Positions 1 through 5,463 of a stretch of DNA of 5,467 bases are shown here, piece after piece (the stretch's first letter is position 1; every line of letters begins with the position of its first letter). The stretch is taken from positions 1 to 5,467 of the forward strand of contig CAZHNG010000420.1 of the NCBI GenBank assembly GCA_964533785.1, read 5' to 3'. The notes beneath the pieces were generated by a model that saw only the letters and a list, made by a program, of their open reading frames with translations, had not been told where the DNA came from and did not search any database. Both the position numbers and the translations under genes were made by a program. The DNA is from JANQRV01 sp964533785 (GTDB lineage: Bacteria > Bacteroidota > Bacteroidia > Chitinophagales > Saprospiraceae).

Positions 1-49
1 AAACTGTTATTAATACAAATATTCATGGGATTATAATTTGTTAGTAGTA
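1..49 (+). other. Left edge, probable 3' flank of an upstream gene
   Basis: No complete gene fits here. Two plus-strand frames are open from the edge and stop at 36 (TAA) and 44 (TAG), so either could be the last dozen codons of a gene lying mainly outside the window, but neither peptide is recognisable. A plus-strand terminator follows directly at 50-86, which favours some plus-strand transcript entering from the left. The coding status is undetermined. Confidence 0.3.
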
Positions 50-86
50 AGCCGTGCTGTTCCTTTTTAGCAGTGCGGCTTTTTTT
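50..86 (+). terminator. Intrinsic terminator of an upstream plus-strand transcript
   Basis: A 10-bp stem pairs 50-59 (AGCCGTGCTG) with 71-80 (CAGTGCGGCT). It includes two G-U wobbles in the RNA and has an 11-nt loop. A run of T follows to position 86. This GC-rich stem plus T-tract is a standard Rho-independent terminator. The gene it serves lies to the left of the window. Confidence 0.8.
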
Positions 87-143
87 ACTTAGGAAGTTTT
101 TAACCCGTTTTTTTCATTAATGAAATAATCTATTAAGAAAAAA

Positions 144-175
144 TTTGCGCAATAAAATAAAAGAACTTACATTTG
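144..175 (+). promoter_or_regulatory. Bacteroidota-type promoter for a short transcript
   Basis: TTTG at 144-147, a 20-bp gap, then TACATTTG at 168-175. This is a perfect match to the Bacteroidota housekeeping sigma consensus (TTTG/TTG, about 17-23 bp, TAnnTTTG). Transcription would begin near 178-182. A 10-bp perfect palindrome, TAGTATACTA (185-194), sits just after the expected start and could be an operator. The only thing between this promoter and the terminator at 219-250 is about 40 nt of sequence without a substantial reading frame. Confidence 0.55.
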
Positions 176-177
176 TT

Positions 178-246
178 GTGAGTTTAGTATACTATTAGTA
201 ATCCCATGAATGTGTTAGGCTGATCCGTTTGGATCAGCTTTTTTCT
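178..246 (+). ncRNA. Candidate short RNA or terminated leader
   Basis: This stretch is framed by a consensus promoter (144-175) and a strong intrinsic terminator (219-250), so the predicted product is an RNA of roughly 65-70 nt. The only reading frame with an ATG is six codons long including the stop (206-223, MNVLG then TGA), and its stop lies inside the terminator stem. The stretch 199-211 is the exact reverse complement of 21-33 just upstream. It could be an independent small RNA, or a leader whose termination is regulated so that some transcripts continue into the downstream lipoprotein gene. The family is not recognised. The start is inferred from promoter spacing, not observed. Confidence 0.35.
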
Positions 247-250
247 TTTT
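219..250 (+). terminator. Strong intrinsic terminator
   Basis: A perfect 8-bp stem, GCTGATCC (219-226) with GGATCAGC (231-238), closes a GTTT loop. It can be lengthened at the base by a G-U pair and an A-U pair. Six T, one C and five T follow. It ends whatever is transcribed through 178-218. The -33-like TTTG of the next promoter lies across the loop and stem (228-231), so terminator and promoter share DNA. Confidence 0.85.
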
Positions 251-260
251 ACTATTTTTG
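228..260 (+). promoter_or_regulatory. Promoter of the DUF4403 lipoprotein gene
   Basis: TTTG at 228-231, a 21-bp gap, then TATTTTTG at 253-260, again a perfect TAnnTTTG -7 element. Transcription would start near 263-267, giving a leader of about 15 nt to the ATG at 281. The site argues against the upstream GTG at 260 as start codon, because that G is the last base of the -7 element. The -33 box lies inside the preceding terminator hairpin. Confidence 0.55.
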
Positions 261-280
261 TGGAAAGAATGTACCGCTTC

Positions 281-1636
281 ATGAAACAATACATTTTCTT
301 CTTCTCTGTAGTTTTGGCTTTGGCCAGCTGTAAAACTTCCCAACCTATCCGGCCTATGGAGCAATACCTGAACGACGAGGTTGCCAGCCGTAATTCCGTT
401 TTAAGTATTCCATTGAAAGTGGATATCAAGGAACTGGAAAAATCCATCAATAAACAATTACCGGATCCCCTGTACGAGGATGATCAAATTTCGGACGGAG
501 ACAATATGCGGGTGAAGGCAGTGAAAAAAGAAGCTATCACCATCAGCGGAGACAGCCAGATGATCAACTACCGGGTACCATTGGCCCTTGATATTGATTA
601 TGACCTGGGGCTTACTACGGTTAATGCAACGGCCGAAATAGCCTTGAATTTTAAAACGGCTTTTAATATTCAGGAAAACTGGGAATTGCAAACGGCCACC
701 ATCCTCGATGATTACGAATGGCTGAGAGCACCAAAAGTACGTTTAGCGGGGGTTAACTTACCCGTAGGGTTTATCGGTAATATGATCGTTAACCGCAGTA
801 AGGAAATATTTGCCCAGTCCATCGATGACCAGTTGAAAAACAATTTTGATTTTAAATCAACTATTGAAGAGACCTGGAAAATGATGTTCGACCCAATGGA
901 GGTATCGCAGGAATACAAAGCCTGGTTAAGTGTCCAACCCTTAGATATCGGAATGACTCAGATCTCCATGGACCGCGATACCATCAGCAGTACGATCATT
1001 ATAGAATCTCAGCCTCAAATTACGATTGGGGAAAGGCCCCTGGCGGCTACCTGGCGTCCATTGCCATTGTTTAAATACCGTGAACATGACTCCGACGAAT
1101 TTTCGCTGTTGTTAAGTACCGAAATTTCCTACGAAGAAGCAGAAAAGATCGCTAAAAGCCAATTACTGGGAGAGACTTATTCTTACGGTAAACGCTCCGT
1201 TACGGTTGAGGATATTGAATTGTACGGCCAGGGAGAAGACCTGGTGGTCAGTACCAAATTGAGCGGCAGCTACAATGGTAATATCTACCTTACGGGAAAA
1301 CCCGTCTTCGATAGTAAAAGAAATCGGATTAAGATCCGGGATCTGAAATATACCCTGGATACTAAAAACTTTTTGGTGAGATCAGCGGGTTGGTTATTAA
1401 AAAGTACCATCAAAAATCAAATTCAGGACAATCTGGACTTCCTGTTGCAGTACAACCTCGAAGAAATGGAAAAACAGATCCAACAACAATTGACCGATTA
1501 TAAAATCAATGAGGGAATTGCCCTGAATGGCCGGCTCAATACTTTGAATATTGAAAATGCTTATCTCCTTCCACAGGGCATGCGCATCTATCTGGCACTT
1601 AACGGCCAACTAGGGGTGGTGGTAAAAGGGTTTTAA
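281..1636 (+). CDS. DUF4403-family lipoprotein
   Basis: Predicted 451-residue envelope lipoprotein of the DUF4403 family; no biochemical function is known to me. The N-terminus MKQYIFFFSVVLALASC is a lipoprotein signal with lipobox L-A-S-C, so Cys17 would be the lipidated +1 residue; there is no other obvious membrane segment. The body alternates beta-rich stretches with two similar helical segments, about 163-202 and 369-404, each rich in Lys, Gln, Asn, Asp and Ile/Leu and each following a beta-rich half, which suggests two related halves. Start choice: GTG at 260 overlaps the predicted -7 element and ATG at 269 would be almost leaderless, so ATG 281 fits best; its distance to the -7 box (21 nt) resembles that of the next gene (18 nt). 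The gene is monocistronic by context. The family call comes from overall sequence character, not from a search. Confidence 0.85.
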   Translation: MKQYIFFFSVVLALASCKTSQPIRPMEQYLNDEVASRNSVLSIPLKVDIKELEKSINKQLPDPLYEDDQISDGDNMRVKAVKKEAITISGDSQMINYRVPLALDIDYDLGLTTVNATAEIALNFKTAFNIQENWELQTATILDDYEWLRAPKVRLAGVNLPVGFIGNMIVNRSKEIFAQSIDDQLKNNFDFKSTIEETWKMMFDPMEVSQEYKAWLSVQPLDIGMTQISMDRDTISSTIIIESQPQITIGERPLAATWRPLPLFKYREHDSDEFSLLLSTEISYEEAEKIAKSQLLGETYSYGKRSVTVEDIELYGQGEDLVVSTKLSGSYNGNIYLTGKPVFDSKRNRIKIRDLKYTLDTKNFLVRSAGWLLKSTIKNQIQDNLDFLLQYNLEEMEKQIQQQLTDYKINEGIALNGRLNTLNIENAYLLPQGMRIYLALNGQLGVVVKGF

Positions 1637-1948
1637 TAGGATTAAGATACTCACTCACGACTTGTCTAGCCGGTGTTGGTAATCTATATCATACAACCAA
1701 ACAATCCTTATTTGTAGTGCCAAAACTTTTTGTCATCCATAAGCAAGTCAACAATGAGTTGAAATATTATTTTCTGAGAATTTTCCTTCAGAGTGATAAA
1801 GTCCGACTAGTTGGCCTCAAATTTTCCAATTAGAAACTTCTCGCCAATTCAAACGTCTTAAGTTAAACGTCAGTAATAACCTCCTTGCTGTAGTTAGGCA
1901 GGTTGTATCTGGCTTACTTATATTATCTTTGATAAAAAGAATTGAAAT
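1637..1948. other. 312-bp intergenic region, no gene seen
   Basis: No reading frame of useful length and no T-tract terminator follow the lipoprotein gene. Two weak structures are visible. One is an imperfect 8-bp hairpin (1807-1814 with 1826-1833, one G-U pair) that lacks a T-run. The other is a direct repeat AAACGTC at 1851-1857 and 1865-1871, 14 bp apart, about 30 bp upstream of the next gene's -33 box. The right end carries that promoter. The rest shows nothing I can name. Confidence 0.6.
1903..1931 (+). promoter_or_regulatory. Promoter of the DUF4230-like gene, probably also recF
   Basis: TTG at 1903-1905, an 18-bp gap, then TATCTTTG at 1924-1931, a perfect TAnnTTTG element. Transcription would start around 1934-1938, giving a leader of about 11-15 nt to the ATG at 1949. 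No equally good site lies in the 41 bp before recF, so recF is probably read from here too. Confidence 0.55.
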
Positions 1949-3181
1949 ATGGCTTCAGGAAATCCCCGCAAGCGCAATCTAGTGATCATGCGATCCATAC
2001 TGATCGCGTTGGTTTTGTGTTTAATCGGTATTGTCGGTATAAAATATTTGGGTGAAAACCTTACTTGGAAAAGTCCGCAAAGTAAAGTCGAACAGAAGAG
2101 GACTAAAGAAATTCAATTGAGGTATATCCCGGCAGATTACGACACACCTGTTGATAATGAGAATGCGGTTGCCATTTTAGAAAATCCGCTCCGCTACCGG
2201 AGGGAATTCGACGAAATGGTATATGATATTAATGTCTCCATGCTTCGCCACGTAGCTAAGCGCATGGGCTTGTCCGAAAATCAGCGCGTTCAGGTAGTTA
2301 GAGAATATAAAAATAACTACCACCAGGAGTTTAAAGACCTGTTTTTTAAGGATTATATGATGTTGCGGGATACAACGTCAGCCATGTACGAGACCTGGTA
2401 CGACAATAAAGCCGGCAGCTCAGTAGACGCTTTCCATGAAATTGCTTCCAAATACACTTGCTTCCTTACGCAGAATGTTCTAGCTAATGTAATTAAAACA
2501 GAAGGTGGTGTTGCCTACGCAACCGGTAAGAAGATCAACACTCCCTGCGGCATAGCTATCCGGGAAGCACTGGGGCCGATGATCAAGCAAATGAAAGAAA
2601 GAGCGGCTATTTCGGATTTCAGCCGGTCCAAAGGTATGCTACAAGAGAAAATGGAGCAAGCAGTGGCGGAACTGGCTACCTACGAATTGCGCAACAAAAA
2701 GGGACTTTCCAAACAAATGCAGACTAAATTCCTGGGCGTTGCAGTTTCCAGTTCGGATGTGCAAATTTCTGCTATCAGCATTTTAAAGGTCGGTTTTAAT
2801 ATTCAGGAATATTTTGAAATTTCATTGGACGAACGCAGTGGTATTGTCAGTATCACTTTACCGCAACCCACCATTGTCTCCCACGAAGTATATCCCCGCT
2901 TTGATAAATTGGACATCGGATGGTTACGGGAAGTAGAAAACCTGGATTTTAATCAAAACCTGAATATCTTAAGAGAAGAGTTTCGCAGAGAAGCGGTTGA
3001 AGAAGATCAGGCTATGGACAAGGCAAAGACGAATGCTATAAAGATTATGAACACTATGTTCGGCCCTTTGATCAGTACGGCTTTTAGTAAAGATTATAAA
3101 TTAAGAGTGAAATTTAAAGAACCGCCGGAAGAACTAAATCCTGAAATAAAGGATAACCTCTCCTCTCTCAGCAATGGATAG
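1949..3181 (+). CDS. Membrane-anchored protein with DUF4230-like C-terminal region
   Basis: A 410-residue protein. A basic N-terminus (RKR at 7-9) precedes one hydrophobic segment at about 11-33, so it is probably anchored with the bulk outside the cytoplasm; no lipobox or clear cleavage site is visible. Residues about 230-390 have the DUF4230 layout: a charged helix, two beta strands ending in V-S-I-T-L-P-Q-P-T-I-V-S-H-E-V (300-314, the most family-like stretch), then an acidic/basic alanine-rich helix (about 335-372) and a final strand (LRVKF). The middle (about 75-225) is mostly helical, holds two cysteines (171 and 200), and is not recognised. The start at 1949 suits the promoter; ATG at 1988 (Met14) would still keep the membrane segment. 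recF follows after 41 bp, so co-transcription is likely, but no functional link is known. The family assignment is moderate confidence. Confidence 0.8.
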   Translation: MASGNPRKRNLVIMRSILIALVLCLIGIVGIKYLGENLTWKSPQSKVEQKRTKEIQLRYIPADYDTPVDNENAVAILENPLRYRREFDEMVYDINVSMLRHVAKRMGLSENQRVQVVREYKNNYHQEFKDLFFKDYMMLRDTTSAMYETWYDNKAGSSVDAFHEIASKYTCFLTQNVLANVIKTEGGVAYATGKKINTPCGIAIREALGPMIKQMKERAAISDFSRSKGMLQEKMEQAVAELATYELRNKKGLSKQMQTKFLGVAVSSSDVQISAISILKVGFNIQEYFEISLDERSGIVSITLPQPTIVSHEVYPRFDKLDIGWLREVENLDFNQNLNILREEFRREAVEEDQAMDKAKTNAIKIMNTMFGPLISTAFSKDYKLRVKFKEPPEELNPEIKDNLSSLSNG

Positions 3182-3222
3182 ATAAAGCCTCAGTAAAACG
3201 GCAAAGACTAAGATTATCGTAC

Positions 3223-4332
3223 ATGAATAAGCTCGAGCTGCAACGGATAAAGCTGACAAATTTTAAAAATTATGAATTTGAGGATTTAACTTTTTGTTCG
3301 AAATTCAATCTCTTTATTGGCAATAACGGTATGGGTAAAACCAATTTGCTGGATGCCATTCATTATTTGTGTACTGGGAAAAGTAAGTTTTTGGCCTCAG
3401 ATAGATTATTGTCCCGCCACGGTACTGATTTTTTTCGTCTTGAAGGACGATTTTTAAGTGGGAACGAGCAGGAAACCGTCGTAGCTAAAGTAGCTAACAA
3501 CCGAAAAAAGGCGTTGGAATGTAACGGTATTGCTTACCAAAAGTTATCGCAGCACATTGGTCGATTACCTTGTGTCTTTATTGCTCCCGACGATATTTAT
3601 TTGATCAGGGAAGGAAGTGAGGAAAGACGCAAATTTTTAGACAATATTCTATCGCAACTCAGCAAGGAATATCTTCAAAACTTAATGCTCTACAATTCGA
3701 TTCTCAAGCAACGCAACGCGATCTTGAAGCAATGGAAAGAAAGACCTGATCCTGCTTTATTGGATATCTATTCTGATCAGTTGGTAGTACCTGCCGGGTT
3801 TCTTCACCACCAAAGGGCTGATTTTGTACATACCTTTTTACCCTTATTGGAAGAAAAATACCAATGCCTTAGCAACGATCAGGAAGCCGTTAATTTAAAG
3901 TACCACTCCCAGTTAAACGAAAATGCAATAGCTGATCTACTCCGGGAAGCCAGAGAAAAGGATATTTTATTGCAAAGAACAACGGTGGGCATTCATAAAG
4001 ATGATCTGAAATTTCGCATCAATGGACACCCTTTAAAACAATTCGGTTCTCAAGGACAATTGAAGTCATTTTTACTGGCTCTCAAATTAACGGAATACCA
4101 GGTTTTGAAAACCCAAAAACAAATCAAACCGATCTTGATCCTCGATGATATTTTTGACAAACTGGACCAAAACCGGATCCGGCAACTGATTGAAATAATC
4201 GTTCAGGAAAGCTACGGGCAAGTTTTTATTTCTGATACCCATCCGCTCAGATTGCAGGAAATCATTGGCCTTCAGGTCGATGCACCAATAAAAAATTACA
4301 AAATAGTAGCGGGTTCCGCAAACCTTTTTTAA
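3223..4332 (+). CDS. recF: DNA replication and repair protein RecF
   Basis: RecF is an SMC/ABC-type ATPase that binds gapped DNA with RecR/RecO and helps load RecA at single-strand gaps. At 369 residues it has normal family length. Visible motifs: N-terminal L-x-N-F-K-N-Y (11-17); Walker A GNNGMGKTN (33-41); the APDD motif (121-124); RRKFLD (135-140); GIHKDD (256-261, in place of the more usual GPHRDD); the ABC signature GSQGQLK (275-281); Walker B ILILDD (304-309), with D-loop D-K-L-D (312-315); and a switch region around F-I-S-D-T-H (335-340). All catalytic elements are present, so it should be active. The start ATG at 3223 places the first beta strand as in homologues, and there is no clear Shine-Dalgarno sequence. 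It lies 41 bp after the DUF4230-like gene and 155 bp before the DUF721 gene, the frequent recF partner in Bacteroidota. Confidence 0.97.
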   Translation: MNKLELQRIKLTNFKNYEFEDLTFCSKFNLFIGNNGMGKTNLLDAIHYLCTGKSKFLASDRLLSRHGTDFFRLEGRFLSGNEQETVVAKVANNRKKALECNGIAYQKLSQHIGRLPCVFIAPDDIYLIREGSEERRKFLDNILSQLSKEYLQNLMLYNSILKQRNAILKQWKERPDPALLDIYSDQLVVPAGFLHHQRADFVHTFLPLLEEKYQCLSNDQEAVNLKYHSQLNENAIADLLREAREKDILLQRTTVGIHKDDLKFRINGHPLKQFGSQGQLKSFLLALKLTEYQVLKTQKQIKPILILDDIFDKLDQNRIRQLIEIIVQESYGQVFISDTHPLRLQEIIGLQVDAPIKNYKIVAGSANLF

Positions 4333-4348
4333 CTTTGTTGTGCTTCTT

Positions 4349-4367
4349 GGGCTGGAAGGCCCTTTTT
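4349..4367 (+). terminator. Short intrinsic terminator after recF
   Basis: GGGC (4349-4352) pairs with GCCC (4359-4362). An additional T-G pair closes a GGAA tetraloop, and TTTTT follows at 4363-4367. The stem is short but GC-rich, so termination may be partial, allowing some read-through to the DUF721 gene. Confidence 0.55.
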
Positions 4368-4431
4368 ATGGGATTACGCACAGGTGAAATAGGAGTGGGA
4401 GTAGTGCAACTGCCGCCAGGTTCTAAATAAA

Positions 4432-4467
4432 TTTGGATATAGTGGTAGGAACACTGCATTAGTTTTA
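4432..4467 (+). promoter_or_regulatory. Weak candidate promoter of the DUF721 gene
   Basis: TTTG at 4432-4435 and TAGTTTTA at 4460-4467 (one mismatch to TAnnTTTG), with a 24-bp gap that is slightly long. The -7 candidate sits within a small inverted repeat, TTAGT-TTT-ACTAA (4459-4471), which could affect access. The expected start would be near 4470-4474, leaving a leader of about 15 nt. Because recF is followed by a terminator-like hairpin, a separate promoter is plausible, but this match is imperfect. Confidence 0.25.
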
Positions 4468-4487
4468 CTAAACCAACTCTCTTATTT

Positions 4488-4778
4488 ATGAAAAACACTA
4501 ATGAACAAAGTCTCAAGCAAGTCTTAAAGGACATGGTAGAGACCTACCGATTGAAAGCCAGACTTAACCAAACCAAAATCAAAAGCCTCTGGGAGCGCCT
4601 TATGGGCAAGGCCATTGCCAATTACACCAAAGAAATTAAGCTAAGGCGTAATAAACTTTACCTCACAATCGAATCTGCTCCGTTGAAGCAGGAACTTTCC
4701 TACGGCAAGGATAAAATTACCAAACTCCTTAATGATGAATTAGGGGAGGATTACATTGATGATGTAATTATCCAGTAG
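4488..4778 (+). CDS. DUF721 (DciA-like) protein
   Basis: A 96-residue protein of the DUF721 family. The family includes DciA, which interacts with and helps load the replicative helicase DnaB in bacteria lacking DnaC/DnaI-type loaders; that role is inferred here from family and context. The visible pattern is an N-terminal helix (about 5-27), the conserved S-L-W-x-x-L-M-G-x-x-I-A-x-Y-T core (33-47, Trp35), a basic strand R-R-N-K-L-Y-L-T-I (53-61), the E-L-x-x-x-K helix (69-82) and a terminal L-G-x-x-x-I-x-x-V-I-I strand (85-95). The length is normal for the short Bacteroidota form. Its position after recF is a recurrent arrangement. It starts at ATG 4488 with an AT-rich leader and no Shine-Dalgarno sequence. 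A small hairpin (4750-4768) overlaps the last codons. Confidence 0.9.
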   Translation: MKNTNEQSLKQVLKDMVETYRLKARLNQTKIKSLWERLMGKAIANYTKEIKLRRNKLYLTIESAPLKQELSYGKDKITKLLNDELGEDYIDDVIIQ

Positions 4779-4820
4779 TTAGTATCTTCCAAAAACCGTA
4801 TCGCTTATTTATCCATTCGG

Positions 4821-4852
4821 ACTATTTTGGGGGTAAACGCCCCCAAAATAGT
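4821..4852. repeat. 32-nt perfect hairpin between converging genes
   Basis: ACTATTTTGGGGG (4821-4833) and CCCCCAAAATAGT (4840-4852) are exact reverse complements, 13 bp, around a 6-nt loop (TAAACG). It lies between the plus-strand DUF721 gene and the minus-strand membrane protein gene, where a shared 3' structure is common. On both strands, however, the GC part is followed by A rather than T, so it is not a textbook intrinsic terminator. It could be a bidirectional 3'-end or mRNA-protecting structure, or a dispersed palindromic repeat. Confidence 0.7.
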
Positions 4853-4862
4853 TAGTAGTTAC

Positions 4863-4895
4863 TTTGGGTAAGCCATTACCTGGTGGATATCTTTG
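4863..4895 (+). promoter_or_regulatory. Promoter-like site pointing antisense into the membrane gene
   Basis: TTTG at 4863-4866, a 21-bp gap, and TATCTTTG at 4888-4895 fit the same consensus as the gene promoters of this window. Reading plus-strand, it would start RNA near 4898-4902, running into the 3' end of the minus-strand gene (antisense). No plus-strand gene with a plausible start follows. It may be real or a chance match. Confidence 0.3.
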
Positions 4896-4938
4896 TAGGC
4901 AGAAGAAAGTTCCCTTAGAAAGTTTTATCATCTTTCTG

Positions 4939-5394
4939 CTACCTCCTGATCCTGGGTTGGTTCCACTCCTCCTTTTGAGCAAACTCGACAATCTTACGCA
5001 TAAAGGTCATAATGGAAAGGAAGACCAGATAACCAATGGTAACTACTATAAAAATCCAACGGAAAGATCCGGCATTGCTGATCGATACGGAAGAGAAAAG
5101 GTAGGCCATTAATCCGGTTAGTGCCGCCAGGCCCATAAAGCAGTAAATTGAACGTCCCCAATAAGTGTTCATGTTTTTAGCGGAAAGGGAAAGAACGCTG
5201 TTGAAAACGGAAAAAAATAATAGAAACGAGGCCGCCGTCATCCAGGGAAAAAGGTCCGGAACAATCCCTTCACTGACCATTTTAATTAGTTTTGCAATAA
5301 TTGAGATCACTATCGCTGCTCCCAATACAATTCCCGCTTGTATAATGGGGTTATTCATTTTTTCAGTTATCTGATCTGTTTTTAAGTCATTCAT
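4939..5394 (-). CDS. Small four-helix inner-membrane protein, unknown function
   Basis: A 151-residue protein with four hydrophobic segments at about 17-38, 48-71, 82-102 and 110-133. The N-terminus is hydrophilic and the tail (134-151) charged, ending in R-I-R-R. It is probably an inner-membrane protein with both ends on the cytoplasmic side. I do not recognise a family or catalytic motif; the single Cys (85) and scattered polar residues in the helices give no clue. The start is ATG at 5394: AAGG (5406-5403 on this strand) lies about six bases upstream as a Shine-Dalgarno-like site. A TTG at 5400 is in frame but would touch that site. The gene is convergent with DUF721 and appears monocistronic. 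The upstream region contains a 14-bp-period repeat (5416-5463). Confidence 0.8.
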   Translation of the reverse strand: MNDLKTDQITEKMNNPIIQAGIVLGAAIVISIIAKLIKMVSEGIVPDLFPWMTAASFLLFFSVFNSVLSLSAKNMNTYWGRSIYCFMGLAALTGLMAYLFSSVSISNAGSFRWIFIVVTIGYLVFLSIMTFMRKIVEFAQKEEWNQPRIRR

Positions 5395-5410
5395 ATTCAA
5401 CCTTAATTAA

Positions 5411-5418
5411 TAAATCTA
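5411..5418 (-). promoter_or_regulatory. Weak -7-like element of the membrane protein gene
   Basis: Read on the minus strand this is TAGATTTA, one mismatch from TAnnTTTG. It would start transcription about 10 nt before the ATG at 5394. No TTG/TTTG box is present at the expected distance, where the periodic repeat lies instead, so the gene may depend on an activator binding the repeat, or its promoter may be elsewhere. Confidence 0.2.
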
Positions 5419-5463
5419 GACTTTTGACGCTAGACTCTAGAAGTTAGACTAAAAATTCTAACT
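5416..5463. repeat. 14-bp-period direct repeat upstream of the membrane gene
   Basis: CTAGACT at 5416-5422 and 5430-5436, then TTAGACT at 5444-5450, are spaced exactly 14 bp apart. A degenerate fourth unit, CTAACT, is at 5458-5463, again in register. The spacers between units are unrelated. The array lies about 22-70 bp upstream of the minus-strand start codon and may continue past the right edge. It may be a tandem operator or a short decaying tandem repeat. Confidence 0.6.

Noticed and set aside
112..125. 14-bp palindrome TTTCATTAATGAAA
   Set aside because: It is AT-rich, so palindromes arise easily, and it has no clear relation to a promoter; too weak to call an operator.
184..450. Minus-strand 88-codon frame over the lipoprotein start
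   Set aside because: It runs through the terminator, the promoter and the signal peptide coding region, and its composition is that of an antisense shadow.
1807..1833. Hairpin in the 312-bp intergenic region as terminator of the lipoprotein gene
   Set aside because: It lies about 170 bp after the stop codon, contains a wobble pair and an 11-nt loop, and no T-tract follows on either strand.
4330..4337. TAACTTTG, a perfect -7-like element overlapping the recF stop codon
   Set aside because: No TTG or TTTG lies 17-23 bp upstream, and the terminator hairpin begins within about 10 bp of the expected start.
4262..4534. Minus-strand 90-codon frame over the recF end and DUF721 start
   Set aside because: It is antisense to two well-supported genes and has no recognisable features.
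4776..4857. TAGTTAGTA repeated at 4776-4784 and 4849-4857, with a related GTTAGTAGT at 40-48
   Set aside because: Only nine AT-rich bases with one copy spanning a stop codon; probably chance.
4864..5112. Plus-strand 82-codon frame following the antisense promoter-like site
   Set aside because: It starts only at a TTG within the promoter's own -33 box and overlaps the convincing minus-strand membrane protein; it reads as a shadow of that gene.
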